From JAAXHB01 sp965214945 (GTDB lineage Bacteria; Actinomycetota; Acidimicrobiia; Acidimicrobiales; Aldehydirespiratoraceae), in contig OZ244029.1 in the NCBI GenBank assembly GCA_965214945.1, positions 2,356,001 through 2,420,000 on the forward strand: 64,000 bases of DNA. Direction: 5' to 3'. Shown here one piece after another: positions 7,488 through 16,110 of the stretch; the stretch's first letter is position 1; each line of letters starts with the position of its first letter. A model generated the notes under the pieces. That model saw nothing but the letters and a program-made list of their open reading frames with translations. It searched no databases and was not told the origin of the DNA. The position numbers were made by a program, and so were the translations under genes.

Positions 7488-9995
7488 ATGACCTTGATGC
7501 AGGAGCGGCCGACTGCCCCTGGAGCAAAGGGCCCGGCCGTCGCAGAACCGCCGAGGATGCACGTCCGCAAGCGCAACGGCAGCCTCGAGCCGGTCGACGT
7601 CAACAAAATCGTCAACGCTGTGGCCCGGGCCTCCGAGGGCCTGCTGGGGATCGATCCGCTCAAGGTCAGCACCCGCACGATCGCGGCGCTGACCGACGGC
7701 GCCACCACCCGAGAGTTGGACGAGCTGAGCATCCGCACCGCGGCCGGGCTGATCGTGGAAGATCCCGACTACTCCAAGCTCGCGGCCCGGATGTTGGCCA
7801 CGTACATCGACAAAGAGGTGCGCAACCAGAACCTGCCCTGGTTCTCGGAGTCGATCGACCACGGCCACCAGCTCGGTCTGATCAGCGACGAGGCGCAGGC
7901 GTTCGTACGGGACAACTCCCCGGTTCTCAACGCTGCGATCGACTCTCAGCGCGACCGCGGCTTCGAGTTTTTTGGCCTGCGAACGGTCTACGACCGCTAT
8001 CTGCTGCGCCACCCCGACAGCAGGCTGGTCATAGAGACGCCGCAGTACTTCTTCATGCGGGTGGCGTGCGGGCTAAGCACCGAGCCGTACGAAGCCGTCG
8101 GCTTCTACGACCTGATCTCGTCGCTGTCATACATGCCGTCGAGCCCGACCCTGTTCAACTCAGCTACGTCGCACCCGCAGATGTCGAGCTGCTACCTGCT
8201 CGACTCTCCCGAGGACTCCCTAGAAGGCATTTACAAGCGCTACACCGACATCGCCCGCCTCTCCAAGTACGCCGGCGGCATCGGGGTGGCGTGGCACCGC
8301 ATACGGTCGAAGGGGTCGCTCATCCGCGGCACCAACGGGCTGTCGAACGGCATCGTCCCGTGGCTCAAGACGCTGGACTCCTCAGTAGCGGCGGTCAATC
8401 AGGGCGGACGGCGCAAGGGGGCGGCGTGCGTTTACCTGGAGTCGTGGCACGCAGACATCGAGCAGTTCCTCGAGCTGCGCGACAGCACCGGCGACCCCGC
8501 GCGGCGAACGCACAACATCAACCTCGCCAACTGGGTACCCGACCTGTTCATGGAGCGCGTGGAGAAGGACTGGCAGTGGAGCCTGTTCGACCCCAAGAAG
8601 GTGCCCAAGCTAGTGGACACTTATGGCCACGAGTTCCGCTCGCTGTACGAGCGTGCGGAGCAGGCCGGGCTCTGGGAGCGTCAGATACCGGCCCGGCAGC
8701 TCTTCGCGCGCATGATGCGCACCCTGGCTGAGACCGGCAACGGCTGGATGACTTTCAAGGACGCCTGCAACGCCAAATGCAACCAGACGGGACCCGGCGA
8801 CGGCAGCCACGGCAACTCGCGCCGCCGCGTGGCGCACCTGTCGAACCTGTGCACCGAGATAGTGGAGGTCACAAGCCCCGAGGAGACCGGCGTTTGCAAT
8901 CTGGGTTCGGTAAACCTGGGCGCGTTTGCCTCCCGGGCTCCGGCATCGCCGCGCGCCTTGAACGGATCGAGCGCGGCATCTGAGCGCGGTTTCGACTTCG
9001 ATCGTCTGGGCGAGGTGGTGCGCACCGTCGTGCCGTTCCTCGACCGTGTGATCGACATCAACTACTACCCGACCGAGGAGGCAGAAGCCTCGAACCGGCG
9101 GTGGCGTCCCGTGGGGCTGGGGCTCATGGGCCTTCAAGACGTGTTCTTCAAACTGAGCCTGCCTTTCGACAGCCCTGAGGCCCGAAGCCTGAGCAAACGC
9201 CTAAGCGAGCGCATCTACTTCGACGCGCTGTGGGCCTCCAGCGAGCTGGCAGAGGCCCACGGCGCCCATAGCGCCTTCGGCGAGACCCGTGCTGCGGCCG
9301 GCGACCTGCAGTTCGACCTCTGGGGCGTCGAGCCCGACGGCGCCCTCAACTGGCCGGCGCTGCGCCAGCGCATCGCGCGGCACGGACTGCGCAACTCGCT
9401 TCTGATCGCGATCGCCCCGACTGCGACAATCGCCGCCATCTCAGGCTGCTACGAGTGCATCGAGCCGCAGGTGTCGAACCTGTTCAAGCGCGAGACGCTC
9501 TCGGGAGAGTTCATGCAGATCAACCGCTACCTGGTGGCCGAGCTGAAGGCGCTGGGCCTGTGGGACGCCCGGATGATCGCAGACATCAAGCGTGACGAGG
9601 GATCTGTGCAGGGCATCAGCCGCATTCCGGAGACGCTGCGGTCCGTCTACCGCACAGCCTGGGAGGTGCCGCAGCGTTCGCTGCTCGACATGGCCGCGGA
9701 GCGCGGCGTGTTCATCGACCAGAGCCAATCGCTAAACCTCTTCATGGAGTCGCCCACCATCGGCAAGCTGTCGTCCATGTACATGCACGCCTGGAAGAAG
9801 GGCCTGAAGACGACCTACTACCTGCGCTCGCGGCCCGCGACGCGCATCAACCAGACGACCTTCGGTACCGGCGCATCCGCCCGCTCCACCAACGGCGCAC
9901 GGCGCGGCAGGCCCGCTGCGGGGCATCCGGCGGGTGCCGGCATCGCGGCAGCCTGCCGGCTGGAGAACCCCGAGACCTGCGAGGCGTGCGACTGA
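7488..9995 (+). CDS. nrdA: Class Ia ribonucleotide reductase, large (alpha) subunit
   Basis: Reduces ribonucleoside diphosphates to deoxy forms for DNA synthesis. The 835-residue protein begins with an ATP-cone allosteric domain (VRKRNGSLEPVDVNKIVNAV, about residues 25-44). The catalytic N-x-C-x-E triad is in SNLCTEIVE (about 448-456), the radical-transfer tyrosine pair is in TTYYLRS (about 774), and the C-terminal redox pair is CEAC, four residues from the end. Walker-like substrate residues SSCYLLDSPEDS are also present. The stop TGA overlaps the ATG of nrdB (ATGA), giving translational coupling. A strong SD (GGGAGG) precedes the ATG. An insertion-like Ala/Ser/Arg linker lies near residues 485-505. 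Confidence 0.96.
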   Translation: MTLMQERPTAPGAKGPAVAEPPRMHVRKRNGSLEPVDVNKIVNAVARASEGLLGIDPLKVSTRTIAALTDGATTRELDELSIRTAAGLIVEDPDYSKLAARMLATYIDKEVRNQNLPWFSESIDHGHQLGLISDEAQAFVRDNSPVLNAAIDSQRDRGFEFFGLRTVYDRYLLRHPDSRLVIETPQYFFMRVACGLSTEPYEAVGFYDLISSLSYMPSSPTLFNSATSHPQMSSCYLLDSPEDSLEGIYKRYTDIARLSKYAGGIGVAWHRIRSKGSLIRGTNGLSNGIVPWLKTLDSSVAAVNQGGRRKGAACVYLESWHADIEQFLELRDSTGDPARRTHNINLANWVPDLFMERVEKDWQWSLFDPKKVPKLVDTYGHEFRSLYERAEQAGLWERQIPARQLFARMMRTLAETGNGWMTFKDACNAKCNQTGPGDGSHGNSRRRVAHLSNLCTEIVEVTSPEETGVCNLGSVNLGAFASRAPASPRALNGSSAASERGFDFDRLGEVVRTVVPFLDRVIDINYYPTEEAEASNRRWRPVGLGLMGLQDVFFKLSLPFDSPEARSLSKRLSERIYFDALWASSELAEAHGAHSAFGETRAAAGDLQFDLWGVEPDGALNWPALRQRIARHGLRNSLLIAIAPTATIAAISGCYECIEPQVSNLFKRETLSGEFMQINRYLVAELKALGLWDARMIADIKRDEGSVQGISRIPETLRSVYRTAWEVPQRSLLDMAAERGVFIDQSQSLNLFMESPTIGKLSSMYMHAWKKGLKTTYYLRSRPATRINQTTFGTGASARSTNGARRGRPAAGHPAGAGIAAACRLENPETCEACD

Positions 9996-11107
9996 TGGCC
10001 ATTACCGACCTGAGCGCCTACCCGGTGTCCGGTTCGTCCACCCGTGAGTGGCACCACCTCGATCAGGGGCATTCAGCAGCCGGCAGAGCCCATACGAACG
10101 GGGCACGCCCCAGCATCCTCGACCCGGGGTTCGATCTGACACTTCGGCCGATGCGATACCCGCAGTTCTTCGACATGTACCGCGACGCGATCCGCAACAC
10201 GTGGACCGTCGACGAGATCGACTTCTCCGACGACCTCGTCGATCTCGACCACCGGCTCATGCCCGCAGAGAAGCATCTGGTGCGGCGCCTTGTGGCGTTT
10301 TTTGCCACAGGCGACTCGATCGTGGCCAACAACCTGGTTCTCAACCTCTATCAGCACATCAACTCGCCCGAAGCCCGGATGTACCTGTCGCGCCAGCTTT
10401 ATGAGGAGGCACTGCACGTTCAGTTCTATCTGAGCTTGCTCGACAGCTACATACCCGACCACGGCGAGCGGGCCGCCGCGTTCGCGGCCGTTGAGAACAT
10501 CCCGTCGATCCGCGCCAAGGCCGAGTTCTGCTTCAAGTGGATGGATTCAGTGGGCGACGGGCCGCTACTGACCGCGGCCGACCGCCGGCGTTTCCTGATG
10601 AACCTAGTGTGCTTCGCGGCGTGCATCGAAGGGCTGTTCTTCTTCGCCGCCTTCGCCTACGTGTACTTCCTGCGCTCCAAGGGCCTGCTCAACGGGCTCG
10701 CTGCGGGGACGAACTGGGTGTTCCGAGACGAGTCGATGCACATGAACTTCGCGTTCGAGGTGATCCGCACGGTGAGACGCGAGCAGCCCGAGCTGTTCGA
10801 CGGAGAACTCCGCGACCAGATATCGGAAATGCTGGCCGAGGCGGTGGAGGCGGAGTACGGCTTCGCCGAGGACCTGCTGGGTGAGGGCGTGCCCGGCATG
10901 TCCACCCGCGACACCAGGGCGTACCTGGAGTTCGTGGCCGATCAGCGGCTGGTCCAGCTCGGTCTGCCACGGCGTTTCGGGGCGCGCAACCCGTTCTCGT
11001 TCATGGAGCTTCAGGACGTGCAGGAACTCTCCAACTTCTTTGAGCGCACCGTGTCGGCCTATCAGGTGGGCGTGGAAGGAGAAGTCGTCTTCGACGAGGA
11101 CTTCTAG
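9995..11107 (+). CDS. nrdB: Class Ia ribonucleotide reductase, small (beta) subunit
   Basis: Generates the tyrosyl radical used by NrdA. The 370-residue ferritin-like protein has the diiron ligands: Asp in FFATGDSIVANN, E-x-x-H in YEEALHVQF (about 136-141), Glu further on, and E-x-x-H in FRDESMHMNF (about 241-250). The residue four after the first ligand His is Tyr (HVQFY), the expected radical tyrosine, so this is class Ia rather than the Phe-containing class Ic. I chose the ATG at 9995, which overlaps the nrdA stop, over an in-frame GTG at 9986. The C-terminus (EGEVVFDEDF) has the acidic-aromatic tail that docks in NrdA. Confidence 0.95.
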   Translation: MAITDLSAYPVSGSSTREWHHLDQGHSAAGRAHTNGARPSILDPGFDLTLRPMRYPQFFDMYRDAIRNTWTVDEIDFSDDLVDLDHRLMPAEKHLVRRLVAFFATGDSIVANNLVLNLYQHINSPEARMYLSRQLYEEALHVQFYLSLLDSYIPDHGERAAAFAAVENIPSIRAKAEFCFKWMDSVGDGPLLTAADRRRFLMNLVCFAACIEGLFFFAAFAYVYFLRSKGLLNGLAAGTNWVFRDESMHMNFAFEVIRTVRREQPELFDGELRDQISEMLAEAVEAEYGFAEDLLGEGVPGMSTRDTRAYLEFVADQRLVQLGLPRRFGARNPFSFMELQDVQELSNFFERTVSAYQVGVEGEVVFDEDF

Positions 11108-11170
11108 GACGCCGCAGCCAAGAACGGCCGCGCGTCCGACGGGTGAAAGGCTCAGGGCTACTATGCGGAT

Positions 11171-12661
11171 GTGAACGAAGCGGATATGGGCGGCGCAGCT
11201 GTAAGCGGCCCGGATGTGAATGGCCTGCTCAACGGATACCTGCCGGGGCCGTGGTTCGACGAGGCCTTCGAATCTGTCGGCGCTGTCCGACGCCACTACC
11301 AGCAGGTCGTGGACCGGTTCGCGTCCATCGGCCCCGACGAGCTTCGCCGGGTCGAGCAGTCGGTGTCGGCCGAGTTCCGCCGCCAGGGCATCACCTTCAC
11401 CGTGTACTCCGACCATGAGGGCACCGAGCGCACCTGGCCAATGGACCTGTTCCCGCGGATCATCGAAGCCGCCGAGTGGCGCTTCCTCGAACGGGGGCTG
11501 GCGCAGCGGATCGGGGCGCTGAACAAGTTTCTCGATGACCTGTACTCCGGCGAACAGGCCGCCATCAACGACGGGATCGTGCCCCGATGGCTGATCATCT
11601 CCTCCAAGGGGTTCGAGCGCAACGCGTTCGGCATCGACGCCGCGTTCGGGGCCCGCTGCATGGTCGCCGGCATCGACATCGTGCGGGGCGCTGACGGCAC
11701 CTACGCCGTGCTGGAGGACAACCTGCGCAACCCCAGCGGCATCAGCTACGTGATTGAGAACCGAACTGCCATGGTCAAGGCCTTTCCCAAGCTGTTCAGC
11801 AATCACACGGTTCGTCCTGTCGACCAGTACGGCCGGCTGCTGCGGACCACGCTGACCGAGGTGGCGCCTCCGTCGGCTGGCAGTAACCCCAGCATCGTCA
11901 TCTTGACGCCGGGCATCTTCAACAGCGCATACTTCGAGCACGCGTTCCTCGCCCGGTTGATGGGCGTGGAGCTGGTGGAGGGCCGGGATCTGATCGTCGA
12001 CGACCAGGTCGTCTACGCCCGCACCGTGGGGGGCCTCTCCCCCGTCGACGTCATCTACCGGCGCATCGACGACGCTTTCTTGGATCCTGTGTCGTTTCGG
12101 CCCGACTCCACGCTGGGCGTGCCGGGACTGCTGACAGCGGCCCGGGCCGGGACGGTGGCCATCTGCAACGCCGTCGGCAACGGTGTAGCCGACGACAAGG
12201 CGTTCTATCCCTACGTCCCCGACCTGATCCGGTATTACCTGGGTGAGGAGCCGCTGCTGCCCAACGTGGACACCTATGTGATGTGGGACGGCGAGCAGCG
12301 GGCCGCCTGCCTGGACCGGCTCCACGAGCTGGTAGTCAAGCCGGTGGCGGAGTCGGGGGGCTACGGCATCGTCATCGGCCCTCACGCAACCGGCGAGGAG
12401 CTGGAAGCGTCTCGCCGGCAGATTAAGGAAGACCCGCGAGGGTGGATCGCCCAGGAGATGGTCGGGCTCTCGAGCCTCCCGGCACAAGCCGGCGACGGGC
12501 TGGCGCCGCGGCATATCGACCTCAGACCCTTCGTGCTGACGGGCGAACGCACCCGGGTGTTCCCGGGGGGGCTGACCCGGGTGGCGATGCGTGAGGGATC
12601 GCTGATCGTCAACTCGTCGCAGGGGGGCGGCTCCAAAGACACCTGGGTGCTAGCCGAATGA
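11171..12661 (+). CDS. Circularly permuted ATP-grasp family protein
   Basis: A 496-residue protein of the DUF404/DUF407 (circularly permuted ATP-grasp type 2) family. Recognisable blocks are WPMDLFPRII, RNAFGIDAAFGARCMVAGIDIV, EDNLRNPSGISYVIENR, VYARTVGGLSPVDVIYRR and VKPVAESGGYGIVIGP, the last supplying the ATP-binding Lys and glycine loop. It starts at GTG 11171. It is followed by an alpha-E protein and a transglutaminase-like protein; this trio is a known conserved cluster that comparative genomics (amidoligase analyses of Iyer and colleagues) predicts to ligate and trim a peptide or protein modification. The actual substrate is unknown, so I give no enzyme name. Confidence 0.88.
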   Translation: MNEADMGGAAVSGPDVNGLLNGYLPGPWFDEAFESVGAVRRHYQQVVDRFASIGPDELRRVEQSVSAEFRRQGITFTVYSDHEGTERTWPMDLFPRIIEAAEWRFLERGLAQRIGALNKFLDDLYSGEQAAINDGIVPRWLIISSKGFERNAFGIDAAFGARCMVAGIDIVRGADGTYAVLEDNLRNPSGISYVIENRTAMVKAFPKLFSNHTVRPVDQYGRLLRTTLTEVAPPSAGSNPSIVILTPGIFNSAYFEHAFLARLMGVELVEGRDLIVDDQVVYARTVGGLSPVDVIYRRIDDAFLDPVSFRPDSTLGVPGLLTAARAGTVAICNAVGNGVADDKAFYPYVPDLIRYYLGEEPLLPNVDTYVMWDGEQRAACLDRLHELVVKPVAESGGYGIVIGPHATGEELEASRRQIKEDPRGWIAQEMVGLSSLPAQAGDGLAPRHIDLRPFVLTGERTRVFPGGLTRVAMREGSLIVNSSQGGGSKDTWVLAE

Positions 12662-12686
12662 CCCCCGGGCCTGTGACCTCCGCCCG

Positions 12687-13727
12687 ATGATCCTCGTCCG
12701 CCACGCCGAGGCCCTGTACTGGGCAGGCCGCCAGCTCGAGCGCAGCGAGCACACCACCAGAGCGCTCGACGTGGTGGCCCGCGACACCGCGCATTTCGGC
12801 ATGCCCCGAGGGCTGGACGAGTGGGAGACGCTGCTCGACGTGTTCGGCCTCGCCGATGTCGCCATCGGCGGGGTGGACCTGTCGGGTTACGTATGGGAGC
12901 TGCTGCTCGACATGTTGGGGCTCGCCGACGGTTTCCGCGCTACGGGCGCGGACATCGACCGGGTGCCGGTGGCCGACTTCCTGTTCGCTGACGCGGCCAA
13001 TCCGGGCTCGGTCTTGTCGTCGGTGCGCCAGATGCGCGAGAACGTGCGGGCCGTCCGCGACCGGGTGCCCGTCGAGCTGTGGGAGCAGGTCAATCGCCTG
13101 CATCTCGACCTGGACGCGGTCGACACCTCACAGCTGCTGCGCGAGGGGCCGTATGAGCTTTTTTCTTCGGTGCGCCGAAGCTGTGAGGCCATCGCAGGCG
13201 TGGTCGCGGAGGCCATGCCCCGCGACGAGGGCTACACGTTCTTCGACTCCGGGCGGATGATCGAGCGGTCGATTCTGACCTGCCGAGTGATCCGCTGCGG
13301 GCTGCTCAGCCCGAAACGGGGCTTCGACCCAGCCGTTGTGCTGAGGCTGTCGTCGTCGTTGCAGGCCTACCGGCGAATGGTCGGATACGACGACAGCCGG
13401 TCGGCGCTGGCCGCTTTCCTGCTGCGCGCCGAGCCCGTGCCCCGATCTGTGCTGTCGTGCTTGCGCAGAGTCGACCGCCACCTCGACGCGCTGCAGGCGC
13501 AGGCACCCGTTACAGCCCCGGCCCGTCGAGCCTGCGGCCGGATCCGCTCGCTGCTCGAGTTCGGCGACATGGAGCGATCGCTGTCTGACGATCCCGCCGG
13601 ATACCTGCTTGAGGTGGAGGCCGGCGTGACCGACCTTGGCGACACGATCGCCGCCCATGCCTTTAACCCAGTCGGCTCTTTCGGCCTGCACGCCCAGTTT
13701 GTGAGACCAGGCAGCGGCGAGCCATGA
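12687..13727 (+). CDS. Alpha-E domain protein (DUF403)
   Basis: A 346-residue, mostly alpha-helical protein of the alpha-E (DUF403) family, the regular partner of circularly permuted ATP-grasp enzymes. Family blocks seen are ILVRHAEALYWAGRQLERSEHT at the N-terminus (the first four residues are usually LSRxAExxYWxGRxxER), SVRQMRENVRAVRDRVP in the middle and a long helical C-terminus. It has no classical catalytic motif; in the trio it is thought to be a scaffold or co-factor for the ligase. The ATG lies 25 bases after the ATP-grasp stop, and its own stop overlaps the next ATG. Confidence 0.85.
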   Translation: MILVRHAEALYWAGRQLERSEHTTRALDVVARDTAHFGMPRGLDEWETLLDVFGLADVAIGGVDLSGYVWELLLDMLGLADGFRATGADIDRVPVADFLFADAANPGSVLSSVRQMRENVRAVRDRVPVELWEQVNRLHLDLDAVDTSQLLREGPYELFSSVRRSCEAIAGVVAEAMPRDEGYTFFDSGRMIERSILTCRVIRCGLLSPKRGFDPAVVLRLSSSLQAYRRMVGYDDSRSALAAFLLRAEPVPRSVLSCLRRVDRHLDALQAQAPVTAPARRACGRIRSLLEFGDMERSLSDDPAGYLLEVEAGVTDLGDTIAAHAFNPVGSFGLHAQFVRPGSGEP

Positions 13728-14707
13728 GGCTGGACATCCGCTACACCATGCGGTTCCGCTACAGCGGACCGGTGCGCGAGGCTCACAACGCGATCCGGGT
13801 GAGGCCCCAGGACCGGCCCGAGCAGCACCTGCTCGATTATCGCCTCACGACGATTCCCGTGGCTCGCGTGCTGTCGTTCACCGATTACTGGGGAACGGCC
13901 GTGGATCATTTCGGACACGCGCGCGAACATGACCGGCTCGACGTGATCGCCGAGTCAGCGGTCGAGACTCGGCTCCGGGCGCCGATCACTGCCGCGCCCG
14001 CAGACACTGTGAACGCCGAGCGCTTGAACGGCGGGCGCTTCGCTCTAGACCACGCGGAGTTCCTCGAACCGTCCGCCCATGTGGAATGGGACAGCGAAAT
14101 TGCGGCTCTGGCCCGAGATGCTGCATCCGGGGCCGACGACGCGCAGGGCGCGATGGCCGCCATCGTGGCTGCCACGCGCAGCCGGCTGCGCTATGAACCG
14201 GGCTCGACCCGCATCGGGATACCCCTCAATGAGCTGGTAGCCGGGGGCAGAGGAGTATGCCAGGACTTCGCTCATCTGTGCATCGGCATGTTGAGGGCTG
14301 TCGGCATCCCGGCCCGATACGTGTCGGGTTATCTTTTCGCCGCCGACGACGCTTCCGGATCGGCGCCGCGGAGCGGTGAGCGCGCCAGCACCGCTGCTGT
14401 CGAGGTGCAGACCCACGCCTGGGTCGAGGCTGCGTTGCCGGGCCAGGGGTGGCAGCCCGTAGACCCGACCAACGACCGGGTCGTGGGGGAGCGTCACGTG
14501 GTCATCGGCGTCGGTCGGGACTACGACGACGTGGCCCCGGTGCGTGGGGTGTACCAAGGCGATGCGACGCCCGAAGTGGACGCCACCGTGGAGATCCGGC
14601 GAATGGAGCCAGTAGAACGGCCGATGAGCGTGCCGCGCTGGAGTCGAAGCCCGTTCCAGCCAGCCGGCCCAGCGCCGTCGCAGGCAAGCGCAGCCCAACA
14701 GCAATGA
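13724..14707 (+). CDS. Transglutaminase-like cysteine protease/peptidase
   Basis: A 327-residue transglutaminase-superfamily protein with an N-terminal bacterial transglutaminase-like region (LDIRYTMRFRYSGPV). The catalytic triad is visible: Cys in GRGVCQDFAHLCIGML (about 179), His in THAWVEAALPG (about 230), Asp in WQPVDPTND (about 247). As part of the ATP-grasp/alpha-E/transglutaminase cluster it is predicted to act as a peptidase or transamidase opposing or completing the ATP-grasp ligation. ATGA overlap with the upstream gene shows coupling. The last 40 residues are Pro/Ser/Gln-rich and probably disordered. Confidence 0.9.
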   Translation: MRLDIRYTMRFRYSGPVREAHNAIRVRPQDRPEQHLLDYRLTTIPVARVLSFTDYWGTAVDHFGHAREHDRLDVIAESAVETRLRAPITAAPADTVNAERLNGGRFALDHAEFLEPSAHVEWDSEIAALARDAASGADDAQGAMAAIVAATRSRLRYEPGSTRIGIPLNELVAGGRGVCQDFAHLCIGMLRAVGIPARYVSGYLFAADDASGSAPRSGERASTAAVEVQTHAWVEAALPGQGWQPVDPTNDRVVGERHVVIGVGRDYDDVAPVRGVYQGDATPEVDATVEIRRMEPVERPMSVPRWSRSPFQPAGPAPSQASAAQQQ

Positions 14708-14813
14708 CCGCTATGCAACAACGACGCTGTGCAGCAATGACCGCTATGCCGGTTTCCCGTGGCCCTCGCCCACTTCAACGCATGAGTGTGGAGGCGCTCG
14801 GGCCGCTACCGGC

Positions 14814-15737
14814 CTAGCCGGATCCGGTGGGGTCCGGCCCGGGATCGCCGGCCCGCGACTGGTTGGCCCGCGACTGGTATTGCCTCGCCCCGCGACCGCG
14901 CGGCACTCTGATACCCCGGAACTCCCAGTCGCCGCCCAACGAAGTAGAGACCACCTCCTCGCTGGACGACACCTGCGCGCCCACGTCCGTGCGGATCGGG
15001 GTCGGGCCCTCAGTTATGCGATTGGTGAGGGCACCCAGGCCTTCCACTTCTACTGTCACTTCGTCGCCGGGCTCAACTGGGCGGGATCCGGCCGGCGTGC
15101 CGGACAGGAGCACGTCTCCCGGCACGAGGGTGATCGTCCGGGCGATGTCAGCAACGAGATAATGCATGTCCCACTGCATCTCGTCGGTGGTGCCGTCTTG
15201 GCGCACCTCCTGATTCACTAGCGTCCGGATGCGCTTGCCACGGAAGTCCCATCCGGTCACGAGCCCGGGGCCGATCGGGCACAGCGTGTCGCTGCCCTTG
15301 ACACGCAGCATGGACCCGGCGTCTGTGTCGCGAAAGTCGTGGAGGCCGTAGTCGTTGGCGATCGAATAGCCCGCGATGTGCGCACCGGCCTGCGACGGGG
15401 CAATGTTGCGGCAGACGCGGCCGATGACTATGGCAATCTCGCCCTCATAGTTGAGCCATCGGCATCCCCTGGGCCGCACTACGTCGGCGCCGTGGGAGCT
15501 GAGCGCCGTGATCGGCTTGTGGAAATAGGTGGGCGCCGGCGGCAGCTTCGCTATGAACTCGGCCACGCGGCTGGAGTAGTTGAGGTGGACGCAGATGATC
15601 TTGGTGGGCTCGACGGGAGGCAGGTGAACCGCGTTGTCGATCGCCGTGCGGCGCCCGTCGCCGGCCACCAGCAAGTCGCCCCGGCGCTCGGTGAGCACAG
15701 GATACCCGTCGAGCAGGATCCTGCGGTATTCGGTCAT
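14814..15737 (-). CDS. Fumarylacetoacetate hydrolase family protein
   Basis: A 307-residue enzyme of the FAH superfamily (hydrolases, decarboxylases and isomerases acting on 2-oxo acids of aromatic or sugar-acid degradation). The metal-binding and catalytic blocks are LNYEGEIAIVIGR, GYSIANDYGLHDFRD, VKGSDTLCPIGPGLVTG and the C-terminal GDVLLSGTPAGS. The open frame extends 39 codons upstream, but ATG 15737 has a GTGAGG-type SD and begins the conserved part. No pathway neighbours lie on this strand, so the exact reaction (for example acylpyruvate or 5-carboxymethyl-2-hydroxymuconate type) is unresolved. Confidence 0.86.
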   Translation of the reverse strand: MTEYRRILLDGYPVLTERRGDLLVAGDGRRTAIDNAVHLPPVEPTKIICVHLNYSSRVAEFIAKLPPAPTYFHKPITALSSHGADVVRPRGCRWLNYEGEIAIVIGRVCRNIAPSQAGAHIAGYSIANDYGLHDFRDTDAGSMLRVKGSDTLCPIGPGLVTGWDFRGKRIRTLVNQEVRQDGTTDEMQWDMHYLVADIARTITLVPGDVLLSGTPAGSRPVEPGDEVTVEVEGLGALTNRITEGPTPIRTDVGAQVSSSEEVVSTSLGGDWEFRGIRVPRGRGARQYQSRANQSRAGDPGPDPTGSG

Positions 15738-15881
15738 GTTCGCCTCACCAGGGCTTGAGAGAAATTGCCGACTCGTCGGGTGCACCGGCCGACCGGTAGC
15801 GGGCTGCGCGGGCTTTGTGACCGGACGGGTTGTCGTGTCGAGGTGGCTCCACAATAACGCGACGCCGCCTGACGAAGCCGG

Positions 15882-16061
15882 TCACGGCTGGGCGGGGCCC
15901 GCCGAACCCAGGTAAGCGGCCTGCACCGCTGCGATGTTGTCCGGCGGCAAGAGCGGTTCGCGGTCTGCGAGCCCGGCCTTGAAGGCCACGCCGCTGGTGG
16001 CATCGACAGCCAGGCTCTCGCCCGTCGGCTCGACCCGGTGCCTGGATAAGGTGATTGTCAC
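15882..16061 (-). CDS. Possible 59-residue protein upstream of the FAH gene
   Basis: A GTG-started frame in the otherwise gene-free gap 15738-16110. It encodes a soluble, slightly acidic peptide with segments such as SGVAFKAGLADREPLLPPDN and IAAVQAAYLGSAGPA that read like real protein rather than a shadow frame. It lies on the same strand as, and 144 bases upstream of, the FAH-family gene. There is only a weak SD. I do not recognise a family; it may be spurious. Confidence 0.3.
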   Translation of the reverse strand: MTITLSRHRVEPTGESLAVDATSGVAFKAGLADREPLLPPDNIAAVQAAYLGSAGPAQP

Positions 16062-16110
16062 ACTGCCTGCTTACGGTGTTGGTCAGCCGAAAGAACGGAG
16101 AAATTTAATC

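Noticed and set aside
10604..12514. 636-codon minus-strand frame
   Set aside because: It lies antisense to nrdB and the ATP-grasp gene, has His/Arg/Val-rich shadow composition and no motif; it is a GC-rich shadow.
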